Below, one piece after another: positions 16,244 to 25,349 of a stretch of 64,000 nucleotides of DNA. The first letter of the stretch is position 1; the number at the start of each line of letters is the position of its first letter. Position numbers and translations under genes: made by a program. This stretch comes from Acidovorax sp. 106. GTDB lineage: Bacteria; Pseudomonadota; Gammaproteobacteria; Burkholderiales; Burkholderiaceae_C. The DNA is taken from NCBI RefSeq assembly GCF_003663825.1, contig NZ_RCCC01000001.1, forward strand, positions 2,054,501-2,118,500, read 5' to 3'. Under the pieces are notes generated by a model. It ran no database searches, was not told where the DNA came from, and saw nothing but the letters and a program-made list of their open reading frames with translations.

Positions 16244-18532
16244 TCAGAACAAGAACTCTGCCGTCAAAGACGCCGAGCGGGGCGCGCCCAGCACCATGCG
16301 TGCGCCGTTGTTGTTCAGCGTGCTGATGTATTCCTTGTCGAACAGGTTGTAGATGTTCAGTCGCAGGTTGACGTTGCGGTTGACCTTGTAGGCCGCCATC
16401 AGGTCGGTCACCCAGTACGAAGGGATCTTGGGCATGTTGGACACGTTGAGCGCCGTGCCAGCGGTGACCACTCGCTTTTGGTCAGACACATAGCGTGCGC
16501 CGCCACCCAGGGTGAAGGCGCCCCAGGTGTACGAGGTCCAGGCCGTGGCCGTGAGGTCGGGTGACCAGCGCACGCTGTCGGTGTTGGTCACGGCGCCGGT
16601 GCTGCCCAGGCTGTTTTGGCCCAGGGCCTTGGTCTGTGTCTTGGCAATGCCTGCCGACACCTGCCAGAAGGGGGTGATCTGGCCCACGGCGGCCAGCTCG
16701 ATGCCCTGCACGCGGGTCTTGCCGTACTGGGTGTAGATGCCGGTGACCGCGTCGTACGAGATCTGCTTGTTGTTCTCGGTGCGGAACACGGCAGCGCTCA
16801 GGTTCAGGCGGTTGTCCAGCAGCTCCCACTTGGTGCCCAGCTCAATGTTGCGCGTCTCTTGCGGGTCCAGCGCGGCGTTGTTCTGGTTGGTGGAGGTGGA
16901 CGACAGCGCGAAGTTGGAGCCGCCAGGGGGCGTGAGCGAGTTGGCCAGGGAGGCGTAGATGCTGCCGTTGGCCGCAGGCTTGTACAGCGTGCCCAGCTTC
17001 CAGCTGGTGAGGTTGCCCGAGGTACTCAGCGCCGATGGCGCCAGCGAGCCTGCAGCGTAGCCGGGGTAGCTGGTCAGGTTGCTGGTGGTGACGATGGTGC
17101 TGGCATCGGTCTTGGTGCGGTAGTGCTCGAACCGGAGGCCGCCATTGAGCTGCCACTGCTCGTTCAGTTGCAGCGTATCGAAGGCATACAGCGCCGCCGT
17201 GTTGGTGCTGCCGTCGGTGTCGGCTCCGGTGCGGTAGGGCACGCCCAGCGCGTCGCTGGCGCTGGGGGCGTACAGGTTGGCGGCCGGGGCGTTCACGGCG
17301 GCGTAGGTCACGCCGTTGATGGTTTGCGCGGCGGTGCCAAAGCCGAGGTTCTTCTGGCGCTCGTGCATGAACTCCAGCCCGGCCGACAGGGTGTGCTTGA
17401 GGCTGCCGGTGCTGAACTGGCTGGTCACGTTGGTCAGGTTGGCCAGCACGTCGTTGGTCTGGTCGGTGCGCTGCAATGACCGCGCGGCCGTCCAGCTGCT
17501 GGGGTTGGCCAGGTTGGTGGCGGTGATGGCGCCCACGCTGGTCAGGCGGCGGTCCATCTGGGTGGTGCCCGCGCGCGCAATGTTGCGCACCACGGTGCCA
17601 CCGCCCAGGTCGTGCTCGAACTTGGCGGTCACCATGTCGGCATCGACCTTTTCGTAGTCGTCCCTGCTGCCGTAGAAGTTCTCAGGGTTCACGCGTGGCG
17701 CAGTGCGCACCTGGGCCGCTGCGTTGTAAAAGCCCGGCATGCCGATGGTGGAGATGCCGCCATCGGGCACGTTGTCCTGGCGCACGTGCTGCGAGTACAG
17801 GTAGATGCGTGTGGGCGTGCCCAGGCCCCAGGCGAACGAAGGGGCGATGGCGTAGCCGTTGTTCTCCACCACGTTGCGGCCTTCCACGCCGCCCGCCTGG
17901 CCCATGAGGTTCAGGCGCGCGGCGGATGTCTCGCCCAGTTGCTTGTTCAGGTCGGCCGTCACGCGCTTGTTGTTGGCGGTGTTCACGGTGGTGGTCACGC
18001 CGTATTGGTCGGTGCGGGTGGGCAGCTTGGAGATCAGGTTGATGTAACCCGATGCCGCGCCCCGGCCAATGTCAGTGCCTGCGGGGCCCTTCATCACTTC
18101 GACCTGGTCGATGTTGAAGATGTCGCGGGTGATGGCGCCCAGGTCGCGGATGCCGTCGATGAAGGTGGCGGTCTGGGTCGAGAACGCCCGCAGCTGGAAG
18201 GTGTCACCCGCCGAGGTGTTGCCGCCTTCGCCCAGCTGCATGGTGATGCCGGGGGTGTTGCGCAGTGCGTCCATCAGCGATGCTGCGCCTTGTTCGCGGA
18301 TCACCTCCTGGTTGATGACGGAGATGGTCTGGGGGATGTCCACCAGCGGCTGTGTAAGTTTGGGGTTGGCCAGCCGGTCGGTTTTGTAGGGGACGGTGGC
18401 CTCGGAGCGTATCGTCGTCTCAGGCAGGCTTTTCTCGGCCGTCTGGGCCTGGATGACACCGGGCAGGGCTGCAATGGCAAGCGCCAGCAGATGCAGTGGA
18501 ACGGTGTGGTGGGGGCTGCGGATGCGCGCCAT
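16244..18532 (-). CDS. TonB-dependent receptor, catecholate-siderophore (Fiu-like) type
   Basis: 762 residues from ATG 18532, which has GAGGAG 6 bp upstream; a longer frame to 18577 lacks one. The signal peptide ends VIQAQ. The plug domain has LVDIPQTISVINQEVIREQG, FIDGIRDLGAITRDIFNIDQ, VEVMKGPAGTDIGRGAASG and YINLISK, wording close to the Fiu/catecholate receptor subfamily. The barrel ends with F (SLTAEFLF), the outer-membrane insertion signature. A Fur-like box 98 bp upstream indicates iron repression. It probably imports a ferric catecholate or its breakdown product; the exact ligand is not visible. Confidence 0.9.
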   Translation of the reverse strand: MARIRSPHHTVPLHLLALAIAALPGVIQAQTAEKSLPETTIRSEATVPYKTDRLANPKLTQPLVDIPQTISVINQEVIREQGAASLMDALRNTPGITMQLGEGGNTSAGDTFQLRAFSTQTATFIDGIRDLGAITRDIFNIDQVEVMKGPAGTDIGRGAASGYINLISKLPTRTDQYGVTTTVNTANNKRVTADLNKQLGETSAARLNLMGQAGGVEGRNVVENNGYAIAPSFAWGLGTPTRIYLYSQHVRQDNVPDGGISTIGMPGFYNAAAQVRTAPRVNPENFYGSRDDYEKVDADMVTAKFEHDLGGGTVVRNIARAGTTQMDRRLTSVGAITATNLANPSSWTAARSLQRTDQTNDVLANLTNVTSQFSTGSLKHTLSAGLEFMHERQKNLGFGTAAQTINGVTYAAVNAPAANLYAPSASDALGVPYRTGADTDGSTNTAALYAFDTLQLNEQWQLNGGLRFEHYRTKTDASTIVTTSNLTSYPGYAAGSLAPSALSTSGNLTSWKLGTLYKPAANGSIYASLANSLTPPGGSNFALSSTSTNQNNAALDPQETRNIELGTKWELLDNRLNLSAAVFRTENNKQISYDAVTGIYTQYGKTRVQGIELAAVGQITPFWQVSAGIAKTQTKALGQNSLGSTGAVTNTDSVRWSPDLTATAWTSYTWGAFTLGGGARYVSDQKRVVTAGTALNVSNMPKIPSYWVTDLMAAYKVNRNVNLRLNIYNLFDKEYISTLNNNGARMVLGAPRSASLTAEFLF

Positions 18533-18629
18533 GGTTTCTCCTCGATGTTGTGTGCGGACTTGGCTGACGTTCCGCAAAGCGCTGGGGCGCTGTGTATCGA
18601 GCAGATGGCTGGCTGGCCAACTATTGTAA

Positions 18630-18648
18630 ATAATTGAGAATCATTATC
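18630..18648. promoter_or_regulatory. Fur-like box upstream of catecholate-type receptor
   Basis: ATAATTGAGAATCATTATC matches the 19-bp Fur consensus at 14 positions, including the unbroken AATCATTATC half. It is in an AT-rich stretch 98 bp before the receptor start. It shares TTGAGAATCATT exactly with the box at 973-991. Confidence 0.72.
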
Positions 18649-18827
18649 AAATGCGAGTTGGGTGGTATGTCGCCAACGCACCACGCGGCAGGGCCCTGCG
18701 CTGTGAAGCCAGCGCACGCAAGGGGCTCATGCCATTTCTAAATCCCCCTGACGTTGTTGCTTCGCCTTGCCGTGCTTCAGCACTGTCTGCGGCTTCGCGC
18801 CTAGTTAGGAATGATTTGGAAATGGAA

Positions 18828-19466
18828 TCAGGTATTGCCCACGTAGGGGTTGCTGCGACGCTCGCGCCCGAACGTGCTTTCAGGGCCATGGCCGGGGATG
18901 AACACCGTCTGGTCGCCCATGGGCCACAGGCGCTGGGTGATGCTGTCGATGAGCTGCTGGTGGTTGCCCTGGGGGAAGTCGGTGCGGCCGATGCTGCCAG
19001 CAAACAGCACGTCGCCCACAAACGCCCGGTCAATCTGCGGCGCATGGAACACCACGTGCCCCGGTGTGTGGCCGGGGCAGTGGCGCACGTTCAGCGTCTC
19101 GTTGCCTAGTTGCACTGTGTCGCCATCGTGCAGCCAGCGCGTGGGCGTGAAGGGCTGCGCGGGTGGAAAGCCAAACATTGCGCTTTGCTCCGCCAGCCCG
19201 TCAATCCAGAACTGGTCACCCGGGTGCGGCCCCACGATGGGCAACTGCAGGCGCTGCGCCAGCTCGCCCGTGCCGCCTGCGTGGTCGATGTGGGCGTGGG
19301 TGAGCCAGATCTGCGAGAGCGTGAGCCCCAAGCGATCCACCTCACCCAGAAGCACATCCAAGTCGCCCCCTGGGTCAATCACAGCGGCCTGGTGGGTGGC
19401 ATCGCACCACACGATGGACGCGTTTTGCTGGAATGGGGTGACGGGGACTGTGAGGTAATTCAGCAT
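18828..19466 (-). CDS. MBL-fold metallo-hydrolase (glyoxalase II-like, YcbL type)
   Basis: 212 residues, the size of the short single-domain glyoxalase II relatives. The metal-binding motif THAHIDHAGG (H57, H59, D61, H62) is intact. Further ligands appear as CPGHTPGHVVF (His about 132), the bridging Asp in FVGDVLFAGSIGRTD and the C-terminal FIPGHGPEST. It likely binds two metals and hydrolyses a thioester such as S-lactoylglutathione, but family members vary. Not in an evident operon; 160 bp separate it from the next gene. Confidence 0.86.
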   Translation of the reverse strand: MLNYLTVPVTPFQQNASIVWCDATHQAAVIDPGGDLDVLLGEVDRLGLTLSQIWLTHAHIDHAGGTGELAQRLQLPIVGPHPGDQFWIDGLAEQSAMFGFPPAQPFTPTRWLHDGDTVQLGNETLNVRHCPGHTPGHVVFHAPQIDRAFVGDVLFAGSIGRTDFPQGNHQQLIDSITQRLWPMGDQTVFIPGHGPESTFGRERRSNPYVGNT

Positions 19467-19626
19467 GGGGGTGATTGGTGGTTGCTAACAGAGAATGGCT
19501 TTTGCAAACAATGGGTGGTCAAGTCTTCTAACCGAGTGTGGCTGGTGGCCGGTCGTGCTGTTTCATCGCTTCATGCTCACCCTGAGCAAGCAGACCACAC
19601 GCATCTCCACGCGCGAATAGGTCGCT

Positions 19627-21582
19627 TCAGAGGTTGCTGGCCGCCAGCACCTCGGGCATGTCGGTCAAGCCCCGCAGCACTTTTTCAATGCCGTCCTGGC
19701 GCAGGGTAAGCATGCCGGCCGCCAAGGCGGCTTGACGGATTTCTGCGGCCGAGGCACGGCGGCGTATGTGCTGGCGGATGGCTTCGTCACTGAGCATCAA
19801 TTCATGGATGCCCATGCGCCCGCGGTAGCCGTGGCCCTCGCACTCCTGACAGCCCGCGCGGCGCCAGAGCTGCAATTCGCCAGAACCCGTGCCGTAGTTG
19901 TCGCGCCAGCGCTGGACCAGCGCCGCACGGCCTTCGGGGCTGTTGCCCGAGCCGCTGGGCAGGTATTGGGATGCCATGCCCAGCAGGGTTTCATCGTCCG
20001 CCACCACGGGTTCGCGGCAAGCTTTGCACAGGCGCCGTACCAGGCGCTGCGCAAGGATGGCCAACAGCGAATCCGAGAAGTTGAACGAGTCCAGGCCGAT
20101 CTCCAACAACCGCGCAATGCTCTCGGGTGCCGAATTGGTGTGCAGGGTTGAGAGCACCAGATGGCCCGTGAGCGATGCTTCAATGGCGATGCGCGAGGTT
20201 TCCTCGTCACGCATTTCGCCGATCATGATGACGTCTGGGTCGGCGCGCAAAAAGGTGCGCATGGCGGCAGCAAAGGTCCAGCCGATGCGCGGGTTGACCT
20301 GCACCTGGCGCAGCCCACTCTGGGTTATTTCGATCGGGTCCTCGGCCGTCCAGATCTTGCGGCCAGCGGTGTTGATGTCGCTGATGACCGAGTGCAGTGT
20401 CGTGGTCTTGCCGCAGCCCGTGGGGCCCACCACCAGCACCAGCCCGTAAGGTTTGCGCACCATGTCACGCATGGCCTTCAGGTTGGCCGGCGTGAGCCCA
20501 ATGGCATCCAGCGGCAAGGGCTTGGCGCCTGCCAGCAGCCGCAACACCACATCCTCCAGACCGCGCGAAGTGGGCACCGTGACGACCCGCAGCTCTACTG
20601 GTGGGCCGCCGAAGCGAGAGAAATCGATCTTGCCATCCTGGGGCTTGCGGTGCTCCGAGATGTCCATGTTGGCCATGATCTTGATGCGGGCTACCAAGGC
20701 ATAGCGAAAGCGCGCGGGCAACTCCAAGTGGGGCACCAAGTCGCCATCAATGCGCAAGCGAATGCGCACGTTCAGGGGCGCGGGTTCGGTTTCGATGTGG
20801 ATGTCAGAGGCGCGGTGGGCGATGGCTTCGTTGATGACCGAGTTGATCAGCCGCACCAGCGTGTTGTCCGATTCACTCACTACATCGGTATCGGTCGTGT
20901 GGCTGTCCGGGGCCGAGTCGTTCAGGTCCTGGGCCAGCTCTTGCGAGGTGGCGCGTGCGGCGGGCGGTGTGCGCACGCCGTCTTTTGCTCCACCAGCGGC
21001 GATTTTGCCCTGTGGCGCATCAGATGCATCCCCTGGGTGAACGCTGTATGCCTGGGCGATGGCGGGAGCCAATGTGCCTGGCGCGGCTTTGATGGGAATC
21101 AGCCGCCGTTGGGTCAGAAAGCGCAGTTCGCTGAGCAGCATCCGGTCGTATGGATCGGCCATGAGTAGCGCCAAGGATTCGTCGCGCGCCAGCACGGGCA
21201 GCACCGATTCGCGCTCGGCCACGGTGCGGGGCACCAAGGCCAGTGCATCGGGCTCCGGCTGGAGGTGGGCGGGGTCGACCATGTACTCGCCCAGCCAGGT
21301 GGAAATCACTTGCCGCAATTGGTCCTGGCTCAGGTCGTGCTGCTCCACCAAGATCTGGCCAATCGGGCGTGCGTTCCCTTTGTCCCGTTCCTGCTGCTGG
21401 GTCTGCAAGCTGCTGGCCAACGCGGCCGGGGTGATCAGCCCGGCATGCAGCAGCGCCTCCCCCAAGTGGCGGGCCTTGCCAATGGCCGGGTGCGGCGTGG
21501 AAAGCAGCATCCACAACGCATCGGTGCTTTGCGGCTGGATGCATTGGAGCAGGGAGGCCTCGGTGTCTTTGGGGAAGGACAT
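19627..21582 (-). CDS. GspE/PilB-family secretion/pilus assembly ATPase
   Basis: 651 residues. The N-terminal MshEN/N1E-like domain (LGEALLHAGLITPAALASSL) is followed by a flexible, Asp/Ser-rich linker about residues 180-240 and the N2 domain with ASDIHIETE. The ATPase core has Walker A GPTGCGKTTT (386-395), an Asp box WTAEDPIEITQ, Walker B VIMIGEMRDEET (451-462) and a His box LVLSTLHTNSAPESI. A zinc-binding tetracysteine unit follows (CKAC at 519-522 and a second CxxC, CQEC). It powers type II secretion or type IV pili. No other secretion gene is nearby, so it is an orphan and its partner system is not known. A 9-bp gap follows to xth, possibly the same transcript. Confidence 0.88.
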   Translation of the reverse strand: MSFPKDTEASLLQCIQPQSTDALWMLLSTPHPAIGKARHLGEALLHAGLITPAALASSLQTQQQERDKGNARPIGQILVEQHDLSQDQLRQVISTWLGEYMVDPAHLQPEPDALALVPRTVAERESVLPVLARDESLALLMADPYDRMLLSELRFLTQRRLIPIKAAPGTLAPAIAQAYSVHPGDASDAPQGKIAAGGAKDGVRTPPAARATSQELAQDLNDSAPDSHTTDTDVVSESDNTLVRLINSVINEAIAHRASDIHIETEPAPLNVRIRLRIDGDLVPHLELPARFRYALVARIKIMANMDISEHRKPQDGKIDFSRFGGPPVELRVVTVPTSRGLEDVVLRLLAGAKPLPLDAIGLTPANLKAMRDMVRKPYGLVLVVGPTGCGKTTTLHSVISDINTAGRKIWTAEDPIEITQSGLRQVQVNPRIGWTFAAAMRTFLRADPDVIMIGEMRDEETSRIAIEASLTGHLVLSTLHTNSAPESIARLLEIGLDSFNFSDSLLAILAQRLVRRLCKACREPVVADDETLLGMASQYLPSGSGNSPEGRAALVQRWRDNYGTGSGELQLWRRAGCQECEGHGYRGRMGIHELMLSDEAIRQHIRRRASAAEIRQAALAAGMLTLRQDGIEKVLRGLTDMPEVLAASNL

Positions 21583-21591
21583 GGCAGTGGG

Positions 21592-22407
21592 TCAGAGCGC
21601 GAACTCGTATTCCACGGTGATGGGCGCGTGGTCTGAAAATTTTTCGCCCTTGTAAATGGACTCTGTGCGCGCCAGTGCCGCCATGGCGGGTGTGGCCAAG
21701 TGGTAGTCCAGCCGCCAACCCACATTGTTGGCATAAGCCTGGCCCCGGTTGCTCCACCAGGTGTAGGCGGTGTCCGTGGTGGCAGGTTGTAACTGACGGT
21801 AAACGTCGACCAGGGCGCCGCCATCGCCACTTGTGTCTAACAACTTTGTCATCCAGGCACGTTCTTCGGGCAGGAAGCCGCTGTTTTTCTGGTTGCTGCG
21901 CCAGTTCTTCAAGTCAATGTTTTGGTGGGCGATGTTGACGTCGCCGCACAGGATGAATTCACGCCCCGTCTTGAGTTGCATGAGGTGCGGGTAGAACTCG
22001 GCCAGGAAGCGAAATTTGGCCTGCTGGCGCTCTTCGCTGGAAGAGCCACTGGGAAAGTAGGCGCTCACAATGGAGAGCTTGCGCGCTGGCGTGTCAAAGC
22101 GCAGCTCTACGTAGCGGCCCTCCAGGTCAAACTCGGGCGAGTTGTAGCCCACGATGACGTCTGAAGGCTCGTGCCGGGTGTAAATGCCTACCCCTGAATA
22201 GCCCTTTTTCTGCGCAAAATGGAAGTGCCCCGTCAGGCCCGCCAGCACCTCGAAGCGGGTGGTAATGTCGGCGGCCTGGGCCTTCACTTCTTGCACGCAA
22301 ATACAATCCGGCCGCGTGGTGGCGATCCAGCTCTCCACGCCTTTGCTGGTGGCCGAACGGATGCCATTGAGATTGAGGCTGGTTAATTTGAACAAGGAAT
22401 TTCCCAT
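21592..22407 (-). CDS. xth: Exodeoxyribonuclease III
   Basis: 271 residues from the ATG at 22405-22407. It is an AP endonuclease/3'-5' exonuclease of the EEP fold used in base-excision repair. Visible: LNLNGIRSA at the start, catalytic glutamate in CVQEVKAQ, GYSGVGIY, LCGDVNIAHQNIDLKN (catalytic Asp/Asn), VGWRLDYHL and the terminal SDHAPI (catalytic Asp-His). The start codon overlaps the divergent pyrE start codon inside CCATGG, so each gene's promoter would lie inside the other's coding region. The frame is open upstream, but that part is a shadow of pyrE. Confidence 0.9.
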   Translation of the reverse strand: MGNSLFKLTSLNLNGIRSATSKGVESWIATTRPDCICVQEVKAQAADITTRFEVLAGLTGHFHFAQKKGYSGVGIYTRHEPSDVIVGYNSPEFDLEGRYVELRFDTPARKLSIVSAYFPSGSSSEERQQAKFRFLAEFYPHLMQLKTGREFILCGDVNIAHQNIDLKNWRSNQKNSGFLPEERAWMTKLLDTSGDGGALVDVYRQLQPATTDTAYTWWSNRGQAYANNVGWRLDYHLATPAMAALARTESIYKGEKFSDHAPITVEYEFAL

Positions 22408-23104
22408 GGTGGATGTTGGCGCGCAAGCCTTGGACGACGGCGCTTTGGCGCAGGATTTTGTACGTTTTGCCGTGGAATCGGGCGTCTTGCGATTCGGGGA
22501 ATTCAAGACCAAAGCGGGCCGGATGAGCCCGTATTTCTTCAACGCCGGTCTGTTTGACGACGGGGCCAAGATGGGCCGTCTGGCGGAATTCTATGCAAAA
22601 GCCCTACTGGCCAGCGGCATCGAATTCGACATGGTTTTTGGTCCCGCCTACAAGGGCATTCCGCTGGCTGCCACCGTGGCAGTAGAGCTGGCCCGCCTGG
22701 GCCGCAACGTGCCGTTTGCCTACAACCGCAAAGAGGCTAAGGCCCATGGCGAAGGTGGCACGTTGGTGGGCGCCCCGCTCAAAGGCCGGGTGTTGATCGT
22801 GGACGATGTGATGTCTGCGGGCACGGCCGCACGCGAGTCCATAGCGCTCATTCAGGCCGCAGGGGCGACCCCCCACGCCTTGGCCATTGCGCTGGACCGC
22901 CAGGAAAAAGCCACAGAGAATGGTGTGGACGTGGAGCACAGTGCGGTGCAGTACGTGCGCAACCAGTTGGGCATGCAGGTGTGCGTGATTGCCAAGCTGG
23001 CAGATTTATTGCTTTATCTCTCTCAAAACGGGGGGGCGGAGATGCGCGTCCATCACGAGCGGGTCTTTGCATATCGCCAAAAATATGGCGTCACAGAAGG
23101 ATAA
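22406..23104 (+). CDS. pyrE: Orotate phosphoribosyltransferase
   Basis: 232 residues from ATG 22406, which has AAGGA 7 bp upstream. It catalyses orotate + PRPP to orotidine 5'-phosphate, the fifth step of pyrimidine synthesis. The protein aligns along its length with known PyrE: FAVESGVLRFGEF, SGRMSPYFFNAGLF-like KAGRMSPYFFNAGLF, FGPAYKGIPLA, NRKEAKAHGEGG (catalytic loop) and the PRPP-binding VLIVDDVMSAGTA. It is divergent from xth with start codons overlapping by two bases. A DUF4124-like gene follows 5 bp after its stop, probably translationally coupled. Confidence 0.95.
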   Translation: MVDVGAQALDDGALAQDFVRFAVESGVLRFGEFKTKAGRMSPYFFNAGLFDDGAKMGRLAEFYAKALLASGIEFDMVFGPAYKGIPLAATVAVELARLGRNVPFAYNRKEAKAHGEGGTLVGAPLKGRVLIVDDVMSAGTAARESIALIQAAGATPHALAIALDRQEKATENGVDVEHSAVQYVRNQLGMQVCVIAKLADLLLYLSQNGGAEMRVHHERVFAYRQKYGVTEG

Positions 23105-23109
23105 GGAAC

Positions 23110-23790
23110 TTGAAAAAATGGGCGGCGAGTGCAGTGGGGATCGCGCTGTGGGCGGGCATCACTGCGCTTGCCTCTGCCCAAGGCATCTACACCTGCGTTG
23201 ACAAGCACGGCCGCCGTTTGACGGCTGATCGCCCCATCCTTGAGTGCCTGGACCGTGAACAGCGTGAGCTGAGTCCCTCAGGGGTTACCCGGCGCCAGAT
23301 TGGCCCCTCGCTGTCAGACAGCGAGCGTGCGGCCCAAGAAGCCCAGCAACGCAAAGAAGCCGAAGAGCGCGTGCGTGTGATGGAAGAGCGCCGCCGCGAG
23401 CGCGCATTGGTAGCACGCTACCCCGACAAAGCCACCCACGACATCGAGCGCAACGCCGCCTTGCTGATGGTGGACGAGGTCACCTCGACGGCTGAAAAGC
23501 GCGTTGTTGAACTCAAGGAACAACGCAAGGCGTTTGACCTGGAGATGGAGTTCTACAAAAAAGATCCCAACAAAGCGCCCATGACCTTGCGCCGCAAGAT
23601 CGGCGAAAACGAAGACAGCATTGCAGAGCAGCAGCGTTTTATCCTCGGCCAGGACCAGGAAAAGCGCAAGGTGAACCAGCGGTTTGATGTGGAGCTGGCC
23701 AAGCTCAAGGTTCTGTGGGATGCCTATAAACCTGTGAGCCTGCCTGCTGCATCGGCCACGCAACCTGCGGCGGCGTCGGCAGCCCGCTGA
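23110..23790 (+). CDS. DUF4124-like exported coiled-coil protein
   Basis: 226 residues from a proposed TTG start at 23110. No in-frame ATG exists near the signal peptide, and GAAGGA at the end of pyrE lies 8 bp before this TTG. The result (M/LKKWAASAVGIALWAGITAL..ASAQG) is a clean signal peptide. The mature protein opens with IYTCVDKHGRRLTADRPI, the DUF4124 pattern, continues with a long charged, coiled-coil-like region (about 80-200) and ends in an Ala/Pro-rich tail. It is periplasmic with unknown function. Coupled to pyrE by position and followed by a strong terminator. Confidence 0.7.
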   Translation: MKKWAASAVGIALWAGITALASAQGIYTCVDKHGRRLTADRPILECLDREQRELSPSGVTRRQIGPSLSDSERAAQEAQQRKEAEERVRVMEERRRERALVARYPDKATHDIERNAALLMVDEVTSTAEKRVVELKEQRKAFDLEMEFYKKDPNKAPMTLRRKIGENEDSIAEQQRFILGQDQEKRKVNQRFDVELAKLKVLWDAYKPVSLPAASATQPAAASAAR

Positions 23791-23804
23791 TGGGTAGCAG
23801 CGAT

Positions 23805-23841
23805 AAAAAAGCCCCTCTGGAATGAACCCGAGGGGCTTTTT
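23805..23841. terminator. Bidirectional rho-independent terminator between pyrE operon and gatB
   Basis: GCCCCTC (23811-23817) pairs with GAGGGGC (23830-23836), flanked by A6 on the left and T5 on the right, so it can terminate both convergent transcripts. Confidence 0.85.
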
Positions 23842-23894
23842 CAATGGGGGGAGCAAGCCAGGGACTTTCAGTGCCCCTGCCTGCCCTTTGCGCT

Positions 23895-25346
23895 TCAGGC
23901 CGACAGCTTGGCCCGCAGCAAATCGTTGACCTGCTGCGGATTGGCTTTGCCCTTGCTGGCCTTCATGATCTGGCCCACCAGCGCATTGAATGCCTTGTCC
24001 TTGCCTGCGCGGAACTGGGCTACGTTGTCGGCGTTGGCGGCGATCACTTCATCGATGATGGCCTCCAGCGCGCCGGAGTCGTTCATCTGCTTGAGGCCCT
24101 TGGCTTCAATGATGGCGTCCACATCGACAGACTCGCCTGTCCACAGTGCATCAAACACCTGCTTGGCAGCGTTGTTGGAGATGGTGCCGTCGGCGATACG
24201 CGCGATCAGTGCGCCCAACTGCACTGCAGGCACCGGGGCCGCTTCAATACCAGACTCGCTGGCATTCAGGCGACGTGACAACTCGCCCATGATCCAGTTG
24301 CTGGCCAGCTTGGCCTGACCGCAGGCTTTGGCGGCGGCTTCAAAGTAGGCCGCCATCGCCTTGCTCTGCGTCAGCGTGGTGGCGTCGTACTCGGGCAGGC
24401 CGTAGTCGGCCACAAAGCGCGCAGCCATCGTGCGGGGCAGCTCCGCCATCTGGGCGCGTTGCTCGTCAATCCAGGCTTGCGAGATCTGCAGTGGTGGCAG
24501 GTCTGGGTCAGGGAAGTAGCGGTAATCGGCCGCGTCTTCCTTGGTGCGCATGGCGCGTGTTTCGCCCGTGTCGGGGTCGAACAGCACAGTGGCTTGCTGG
24601 ATGGCATGGCCGTCTTCGATCTGCTCGATCTGCCAGCGGATTTCGTAGTCGATCGCCTGCTGCATGAACTTGAACGAGTTCAGGTTCTTGATCTCGCGGC
24701 GCGTGCCCAGCGGTTGGCCGGGTTTGCGCACCGACACGTTGGCGTCGCAGCGGAAGCTGCCCTCTTGCATGTTGCCGTCGCAAATGCCGATCCAGGTCAC
24801 GATCTTGTGCAGCTCTTTGGCGTAGGCCACGGCTTCTTCGCTGGAGCCCATGTCGGGCTCGGTCACGATTTCCAGCAGGGGCGTGCCTGCACGGTTCAGG
24901 TCGATGCCTGACTGGCCAATGAAGTCTTCGTGCAGCGATTTGCCCGCATCTTCTTCCAAATGGGCGCGCACCAGGCGCACGGTCTTTTTCTCATCGCCCA
25001 AAAAGAACTCGACTTCGCCGCCTTGCACCACCGGGATTTCAAACTGGCTGATCTGGTAGCCCTTGGGCAAGTCAGGGTAGAAGTAATTCTTGCGGGCAAA
25101 AATGCTCTCTGGCGCAATGTGGGAGCCGAGAGCCAGTCCTAATTTGATAGCGCACTCAACCGCCTTGCGGTTCATCACCGGCAGGGTGCCAGGCAGTGCC
25201 AAGTCCACCGGGCTGGCCTGGGTGTTGGGCTCGGCACCAAAGGCCGTGGGCGAGCGGCTGAAAATCTTGCTCTGCGTGGCCAGCTGGGCGTGGGTTTCAA
25301 AGCCGATGACGACTTCGTACCCGTGAATCAATTTGCTCGTCGTCAT
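23895..25346 (-). CDS. gatB: Aspartyl/glutamyl-tRNA amidotransferase subunit B
   Basis: 483 residues. GatB binds misacylated Asp-tRNA(Asn) or Glu-tRNA(Gln) and phosphorylates the acyl group for amidation with ammonia from GatA. Family features: [14 protein letters not shown] near the start, [46 protein letters not shown] and the C-terminal helical YqeY-like tail ending in [12 protein letters not shown]. It is last in a gatC-gatA-gatB operon, with 3 bp between the gatA stop and its ATG order on the minus strand. Its stop faces the terminator at 23805. Confidence 0.96.
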   Translation of the reverse strand: MTTSKLIHGYEVVIGFETHAQLATQSKIFSRSPTAFGAEPNTQASPVDLALPGTLPVMNRKAVECAIKLGLALGSHIAPESIFARKNYFYPDLPKGYQISQFEIPVVQGGEVEFFLGDEKKTVRLVRAHLEEDAGKSLHEDFIGQSGIDLNRAGTPLLEIVTEPDMGSSEEAVAYAKELHKIVTWIGICDGNMQEGSFRCDANVSVRKPGQPLGTRREIKNLNSFKFMQQAIDYEIRWQIEQIEDGHAIQQATVLFDPDTGETRAMRTKEDAADYRYFPDPDLPPLQISQAWIDEQRAQMAELPRTMAARFVADYGLPEYDATTLTQSKAMAAYFEAAAKACGQAKLASNWIMGELSRRLNASESGIEAAPVPAVQLGALIARIADGTISNNAAKQVFDALWTGESVDVDAIIEAKGLKQMNDSGALEAIIDEVIAANADNVAQFRAGKDKAFNALVGQIMKASKGKANPQQVNDLLRAKLSA

Positions 25347-25349
25347 AAA

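Noticed and set aside
19627..21582. Start of a type II secretion or type IV pilus gene cluster
   Set aside because: Only the ATPase is here; neighbours are repair and metabolism genes.
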